DNA of 64,000 nucleotides, taken from positions 1-64,000 of the forward strand of contig JBBRPG010000001.1 of NCBI GenBank assembly GCA_038228485.1. The letters run 5' to 3'. This stretch comes from DATARH01 sp038228485. Its GTDB lineage: Bacteria; Pseudomonadota; Alphaproteobacteria; ATCC43930; CGMCC-115725. Made by a program: the position numbers and the translations under genes. Shown piece by piece: positions 60,062 to 64,000 of this stretch. Numbering within the stretch: the stretch's first letter is position 1; each line of letters opens with the position of its first letter. The notes beneath the pieces were generated by a model. That model did not search any database and had not been told where the DNA came from. It saw only the letters and a list, made by a program, of their open reading frames with translations.

Positions 60062-61357
60062 ATGGAACCGCTGATCTTTGTCGGCACCTGCGATCTGGCG
60101 GGATTGGTGCGCGGCAAGGCCTTTCCGCAAACCGCGCTGTCGCAGCGGCAGCGCGAGGGCGTCGGCCTCGCGCCCAGCAACATCATGATGTCGGCGTTCG
60201 GGCCCATCTACGATTCGCCTTACGGCACGCAAGGCGATTTGATGCTGGTCCCGGACCTCAGCACCTATGTCGAGGTCGATTTCGACGGCAGCGCGGCCGA
60301 ACGGTTCTACCTCGGCGACATCCTCACCATCGTCGGGCATTACTGGCAGTGCTGCCCGCGTCATTTCTTGCGCCGCGCGCTGGAGGCGCTCGAGCGGCAA
60401 GCCGGCTTCGGCGTCGTTGCCGCGTTCGAGCAGGAATTCGTCTATACCGGGGTCGAAGACCGCCCTGGCGCGTCCTATTCGCTCGACGCGCACCGCCGTC
60501 AGGGCGGGTTCGGCGAGCACCTGATGGCGGCGATCCGGGACGCCGGGCTGGTTCCGGACACGTTCCTGCCGGAATACGGCGCCCGCCAATTCGAGATGAC
60601 CATCGCTCCGGCGCGCGGCATGCGCGCGGCCGACGAAGCGGTCATCTCCCGCGAGATGGCGCGGGCGGTGGCGCATCGGCGCGGGCATCGCGCGATCTTT
60701 GCCCCGATCCTCGACCCCGACGGGATCGGCAACGGCACCCACATCCATTTCAGCCTGCGCGACCACGACGAAAAGCCGGTGCTCTACGATCCGATCCGCC
60801 CGTGGCGGCTGAGCGGTATCGGCGAGCATTTTATCGCCGGCATCATCGAGCACCTGCCGATTCTGGCCGCGATCACGGCCCCGTCAGCAGCGTCCTATTA
60901 CCGTCTCCAGCCGGACCGCTGGGCGCCGATTTGGGCCAATATCGGACTGCAGGACCGCGGCGCCGCGATTCGCATCTGCCCGATCTTCGGGCCGCCGGCG
61001 GCGCATAATTTCAACGTCGAGTACCGCGTCGCCGACGCCACGGCGAGCCCCTATATGGCGCTGGGCGCGTTGGTCTGGGCTGGGCTCGACGGGATCAAGC
61101 GCAAGCTGACGCTGGCCGCCCCCGCCGATGAGGATTTCGGGGAAATCAGCGCAAGTCAGCGGGGCGAGGTGGGAACCCGGCCGCTGCCGAGCTCGCTGGG
61201 CGAATCGCTCGAATTGCTCGCCGCCAGCCACACCGCGCGCGAATGGTTCGGCGACGAATTTTTCGACGTCTATGTGCGCTTCAAACGCGCTGAGCTGAAG
61301 GTCGTCGAGGGGCTGAGCCCGACCGAGATCTGCGCCCGCTACGCCGAGATCTATTGA
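60062..61357 (+). CDS. Glutamine-synthetase-family ligase
   Basis: 431 residues from ATG 60062 (ATG 60014 is also in frame but lacks an RBS). GS-type catalytic domain: Glu pair in VAAFEQEFVY, GARQFEMTIAPARG, GNGTHIHFSLRDH, and VEYRVADATASPYMALGALV. It lacks the adenylylation loop of GlnA, and the N-terminal beta-grasp domain is short, as in gamma-glutamyl-amine (PuuA-like) or formylglutamate-linked relatives. It joins an amine or amide to glutamate-like acids using ATP. 17 bases upstream of the N-formylglutamate amidohydrolase gene. Confidence 0.85.
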   Translation: MEPLIFVGTCDLAGLVRGKAFPQTALSQRQREGVGLAPSNIMMSAFGPIYDSPYGTQGDLMLVPDLSTYVEVDFDGSAAERFYLGDILTIVGHYWQCCPRHFLRRALEALERQAGFGVVAAFEQEFVYTGVEDRPGASYSLDAHRRQGGFGEHLMAAIRDAGLVPDTFLPEYGARQFEMTIAPARGMRAADEAVISREMARAVAHRRGHRAIFAPILDPDGIGNGTHIHFSLRDHDEKPVLYDPIRPWRLSGIGEHFIAGIIEHLPILAAITAPSAASYYRLQPDRWAPIWANIGLQDRGAAIRICPIFGPPAAHNFNVEYRVADATASPYMALGALVWAGLDGIKRKLTLAAPADEDFGEISASQRGEVGTRPLPSSLGESLELLAASHTAREWFGDEFFDVYVRFKRAELKVVEGLSPTEICARYAEIY

Positions 61358-61374
61358 GCCGCTAGTATGGGCGC

Positions 61375-62154
61375 ATGACCGCGCCCAAAACGAACTTGCT
61401 GGCCGCCGACGAACCGAACCCGGTGCGGGTGCTACGGCCCACGGGCGGCTCGGATTTCCTGCTGACCGCCGACCATGCCGGGCGGCTGATCCCGCGCGCG
61501 CTCGGCACGCTCGGCGTCTCCGCCAGCGAGCTTGAACGCCACATCGCCTGGGACATCGGCATTGCCGGCGTCACCGAGACGCTGTCGGGGCTGCTCGATG
61601 CGGCGGCGGTGCTGCAGGCCTATTCGCGATTGGTGATCGACTGCAACCGCGCGCCCGACCACCCGACCTCGATCCCGTCGATCAGCGAATTCACTCCGGT
61701 CCCCGGCAACGAGGGCTTGTCCGACAAGGCGCGCGCCGCCCGCCGGCAGGCGGTCTTCGATCCCTATCACGCCGCGATTGCCGGGTTGCTCGACGCGCGG
61801 CGGGCCGCCGGGCGCCGCACCGTGCTGATCGCGATGCACAGCTTTACCCCGGTGTTCAGGGGCGTCGGCCGCGCCGTCGAGGTCGGCGTGCTGTACCACC
61901 ATCCGACACCGCTCTCGCGGCTCATGCTTGAGCTGCTGCGGGCTGAGGGCGACCTCGCCGTCGGCGACAACGAACCTTACGCGATCACCGACGACAGCGA
62001 CTACACGATCCCGGTGCACGGCGAAGCCAACGGCCTCGACCATGTCGAGATCGAAATCCGCCAGGATTTGATCGCCGGCTCTGCCGGCCAGGACGAATGG
62101 GCGCGCCGCATGGCGCGGCTGTTCGGCGCGGCAAACGAGCGCCTCGCCCGATAG
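61375..62154 (+). CDS. N-formylglutamate amidohydrolase-family protein
   Basis: 259 residues. FLLTADHAGRLIPRALGTLG, HIAWDIGIAGV, SRLVIDCNRAPDHPTSIP and IAMHSFTPVFRGVGR are the PF05013 marks, with His and Asp/Glu metal ligands. Family members deformylate N-formylglutamate (histidine breakdown) or hydrolyse similar amides. Coupled to the GS-like gene, which suggests a shared gamma-glutamyl or formyl-glutamyl intermediate; no other hut genes are present. Confidence 0.87.
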   Translation: MTAPKTNLLAADEPNPVRVLRPTGGSDFLLTADHAGRLIPRALGTLGVSASELERHIAWDIGIAGVTETLSGLLDAAAVLQAYSRLVIDCNRAPDHPTSIPSISEFTPVPGNEGLSDKARAARRQAVFDPYHAAIAGLLDARRAAGRRTVLIAMHSFTPVFRGVGRAVEVGVLYHHPTPLSRLMLELLRAEGDLAVGDNEPYAITDDSDYTIPVHGEANGLDHVEIEIRQDLIAGSAGQDEWARRMARLFGAANERLAR

Positions 62155-62163
62155 AATCCCAGC

Positions 62164-62736
62164 CTATTTGTCCGCTGCCGGGGAGGCCAGGCCATCCGGC
62201 GGCCACACCATGAGCCCCTCCGCCAGCGGAATGCGCAGGTTGCGGAACAGCAGCGAAAACATCATCCAGTTGCCCATGGCGATGATGAATTCGACCTGCT
62301 GTCCGGGGTCGGCGACATGCTTTGCCACCTCGGACCAAGCGGCGTCCGAAATCGATTTGCCGGCAAGACACTCGTCGGTGGCGGCAAGGATCGCCCTGTC
62401 CGCCGGCGTCAGGTGCGTGGCGTTGCGCCAGTCGCGCACCGCCAGGATATCATCGGGCGGGATGCCCGCGGTGGTCGCCACCCGCCAGTGCTGCGTCCAC
62501 TCGTAGGCCGAGCCGGTGACCCAGCCGATCCGCATGATCATCAGCTCGCGCAGCCGGGTGTCGAACTTGTTGTTCTCCAGCAGCTGCATCAGCTGGCTGA
62601 ACGCGACCCGCGCGACGCCGGGATTGTTGGCGACCACGCGAAACGCCTCGCTCTGGGTGCGCCGGGCCGGCATACCCATCGCGTCGCCGAGCTCGCGGGC
62701 ACGCTCCGGCGATACCATTGGCACGCGTAAGGTCAT
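62164..62736 (-). CDS. Carboxymuconolactone decarboxylase (CMD)-family protein
   Basis: 190 residues from ATG 62736 (RBS GGGGAGAG). Helical CMD domain with LRELMIMRIGWVTGSAYEWTQH (here split LRELMIMRIG and GSAYEWTQHW), the Glu-x-x-x-His active-site pattern without the CxxC of AhpD, and ATHLTPADRAILAATDE. Possibly a decarboxylase or peroxide-reducing protein. The frame stays open upstream through a fragment of an SGNH hydrolase gene, which is not part of this gene. Confidence 0.82.
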   Translation of the reverse strand: MTLRVPMVSPERARELGDAMGMPARRTQSEAFRVVANNPGVARVAFSQLMQLLENNKFDTRLRELMIMRIGWVTGSAYEWTQHWRVATTAGIPPDDILAVRDWRNATHLTPADRAILAATDECLAGKSISDAAWSEVAKHVADPGQQVEFIIAMGNWMMFSLLFRNLRIPLAEGLMVWPPDGLASPAADK

Positions 62737-62788
62737 CGTCACTCTCCCCTTGCCGTTTCCTGATCGTGCCTCGGCGGCGCCGCTCAAA

Positions 62789-62841
62789 TCGAACAGCGCC
62801 AGGCCGATCGCGTCGCCCATCGTGCGATACCCGAGATCGCT
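62789..62841. repeat. Duplicated 3' end of the SGNH hydrolase gene (copy A)
   Basis: Matches 63255-63307 at 48 of 53 bases. On the minus strand it encodes HSDLGYRTMGDAIGLALF, against HPSDLGYCTMGDAIDLALF in the intact gene. A remnant left by duplication or an insertion event. Confidence 0.75.
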
Positions 62842-62907
62842 GTGAAAGGAATGTCTTGCGGCGGTGTTCGTTGTTCGGAAGCAAACGCTCGTTGACGGGA
62901 GGACTTC

Positions 62908-63207
62908 ATGCGATCAGCAATTCTGGTTTTGGCCGGCGCCCTCGGTTTGATGGCCGCCGCGACGCTTGCAAACGCCGCTCCGGCTGTCCCGAGTTCGGGT
63001 ACTCAGCAAGCTTCGAACATCGTTCAGATCGCCGGCGGATGCGGCCCGGGGTTTCATCCCAACCGTTGGGGCCGCTGCGTCCCGTTCCGCTATGGCTACG
63101 GCCCCCGCCCCTATTGGCGCGGCGGCTACGCCCGGCCCTGGGCGGGCGATTACGGTGCTGCCGAACAGCTCAACCGGCGAGAGCTGGGACGCATTTACGG
63201 CTATTAA
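62908..63207 (+). CDS. Small exported Gly/Arg/Tyr-rich protein
   Basis: 99 residues: signal peptide MRSAILVLAGALGLMAAATL (cleavage near ANAAP), then GGCGPGFHPNRWGRCVPFRY, GYGPRPYWRGGYARPW: two Cys and a GxGFHPxxxGRCVP motif common to small secreted alphaproteobacterial proteins of unknown role. RBS GGGAGG is 7 bases upstream. It lies between two copies of the SGNH 3' end. Confidence 0.75.
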   Translation: MRSAILVLAGALGLMAAATLANAAPAVPSSGTQQASNIVQIAGGCGPGFHPNRWGRCVPFRYGYGPRPYWRGGYARPWAGDYGAAEQLNRRELGRIYGY

Positions 63208-63247
63208 CCGCTTTGCGCGGCCGGATCATCGGTTCCACGCGAAGCAA

Positions 63248-64000
63248 TTATTGCTCGAATAGCGCCAAGTCGATCGCGTCGCCCATCGTGCAATAGCCGA
63301 GATCGCTCGGGTGCAGATGGTCGCCGCAATCGAATTTCGGCACCATGCGCAGCGGATTTTCCGGGTCGCGCAATGCCTGGTCGAAATCGATCAGGGAGTC
63401 GAACGCGCTGCCCTCGCGCAGCCAGGCGTTGACCGCCTGCCGCACGGTCTCGCGCCGCGGGTTCCACGCGCCGGGCAGAAAGGTTTCGTTCCAGTACGGG
63501 GTCAGGGTGCAGCCGAGCATCTTGATCCCGCGCGCCTGACCGCGCAGCGCGATTTGCTTGAGTCCGGCGATCATCTGCGCGGCGGTGACCTCCTCCTCGG
63601 GCTTGGCGCTGCGGTTTCGCAGGTCGTTGGTGCCGAGCATGATGATCGCGTGGGTGACGCCGGGCTGGGCGATCACGTCGCGGTCGAGCCGGCGCAGCCC
63701 GCTGTCGCCGCGCACATCGTGGAGGATGCGATTGCCGCCGAGCCCCTGGTTCATCACCGCCGCCGGCCGGCCACCGTGGTCCTTGGCGCGGGCGATAAGG
63801 CGGCGAGCCAGCTGCGACGGCCAGCTGTGGTGCCCGTCATGGGTCGAGATGTTGGCGTCGGTCAGCGAGTCGCCGACCGTGACGATGCCGAGCGTCTCCG
63901 TGGGCGCGACGACATCGACGCCGCAGACGAAATACCAGTCGTCGGTGAGCTTGCCGACCGGCATGGCCGTTTCCGAGGTGAAGTCGCCGACCGGCGAGAT
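63248..64000 (-). CDS. SGNH/GDSL-type hydrolase, partial
   Basis: The frame runs in from beyond base 64000 and ends at 63248; 250 residues are visible and the N-terminus is missing. SGNH blocks: GIVTVGDSLTDANIS (nucleophile Ser), MNQGLGGNRILHD (Gly), IIMLGTNDLR (Asn) and CGDHLHPSDLGY (Asp, His). The start of the visible part (FTSETAMPVGKLTDDWYFVC) is a beta-rich N-terminal region of GDSL esterases. It hydrolyses an ester, perhaps on a polysaccharide or lipid. Its last codons are repeated at 62789-62841. Confidence 0.87.
   Translation of the reverse strand: MSPVGDFTSETAMPVGKLTDDWYFVCGVDVVAPTETLGIVTVGDSLTDANISTHDGHHSWPSQLARRLIARAKDHGGRPAAVMNQGLGGNRILHDVRGDSGLRRLDRDVIAQPGVTHAIIMLGTNDLRNRSAKPEEEVTAAQMIAGLKQIALRGQARGIKMLGCTLTPYWNETFLPGAWNPRRETVRQAVNAWLREGSAFDSLIDFDQALRDPENPLRMVPKFDCGDHLHPSDLGYCTMGDAIDLALFEQ
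63255..63307. repeat. Duplicated 3' end of the SGNH hydrolase gene (copy B)
   Basis: Part of the intact SGNH gene (63248-64000); direct repeat of 62789-62841. Confidence 0.75.

Overview
The window is a GC-rich (roughly two-thirds G+C by eye) bacterial chromosome segment, almost certainly from a free-living alphaproteobacterium of the Rhodospirillales/Hyphomicrobiales sort. The evidence is the gene families present (LLM flavin oxidoreductases, Liv and Dpp transporters, DUF35/thiolase pairs, PAS_5, DUF2125, an M81 metallopeptidase, a ComEC without a hydrolase domain) and the many 45-150 bp palindromic repeats between genes. No rRNA, tRNA, CRISPR array, prophage or intact insertion sequence was seen. 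Both ends cut through genes.

Layout. 1-3.5 kb: a Na+/H+ antiporter with a C-terminal cyclic-nucleotide-binding domain, a small exported YXWGXW-type protein and a BON protein. 3.5-6.0 kb: a hydantoinase-like amidohydrolase behind a CobW-family metallochaperone. 6.2-13.0 kb: a complete branched-chain-amino-acid-type ABC transporter operon (livG, acyl-CoA synthetase, livH, livM, substrate-binding protein, livF), followed by an asparaginase-like protein. 14.3-17.4 kb: a THI5-like binding protein, an AT-rich gene for a membrane-anchored HEPN-like protein, and an M20 N-carbamoyl/allantoate amidohydrolase. 17.5-23.3 kb: mixed genes (Spy-like, M81 peptidase, ketopantoate reductase family, CysQ, CVNH, VOC) with several gene remnants. 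23.3-27.4 kb: a dppBCDF peptide transporter lacking its binding protein. 27.7-32.9 kb: UVR-like protein, frameshifted PAS protein, two-part chromate transporter, ComEC, frameshifted DUF2125 protein. 32.9-42.2 kb: SMP-30, Rieske protein, DUF3300 protein, two-domain VOC enzyme, amidohydrolase, PAS_5, enolase-superfamily enzyme and a class III adenylate cyclase. 42.1-45.4 kb: a divergent pair sharing a probable Fur box, then tadA, rluB and rsmD. 45.4-56 kb: aldo/keto reductase, SDR, FAH-family, alpha/beta hydrolase, orphan binding protein, DUF35 + thiolase + amidohydrolase, an AbrB/VapC toxin-antitoxin pair, and an LLM oxidoreductase. 56-64 kb: acyl-CoA synthetase, ABC exporter, glutamine-synthetase-like enzyme, N-formylglutamate amidohydrolase family, carboxymuconolactone decarboxylase family, and an SGNH hydrolase running off the end.

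Common thread: uptake and dismantling of organic acids, amides, ureides and peptides (Liv, Dpp, hydantoinase, M20, asparaginase-like, N-formylglutamate amidohydrolase, GS-like, acyl-CoA synthetases). This is a metabolically broad scavenger and not a specialised island.

Less ordinary features: (i) the AT-rich HEPN-like gene inserted between two GC-rich genes; (ii) a 96-bp palindromic repeat sitting in frame inside the CobW gene; (iii) enzymes missing key residues (hydantoinase, asparaginase, Rieske protein, thiolase); (iv) four probable single-base frameshifts, one at a nine-C tract; (v) remnants of carboxymuconolactone decarboxylase, CoxL and SGNH genes; (vi) a Fur box between an uncharacterised membrane protein and an uncharacterised exported protein.
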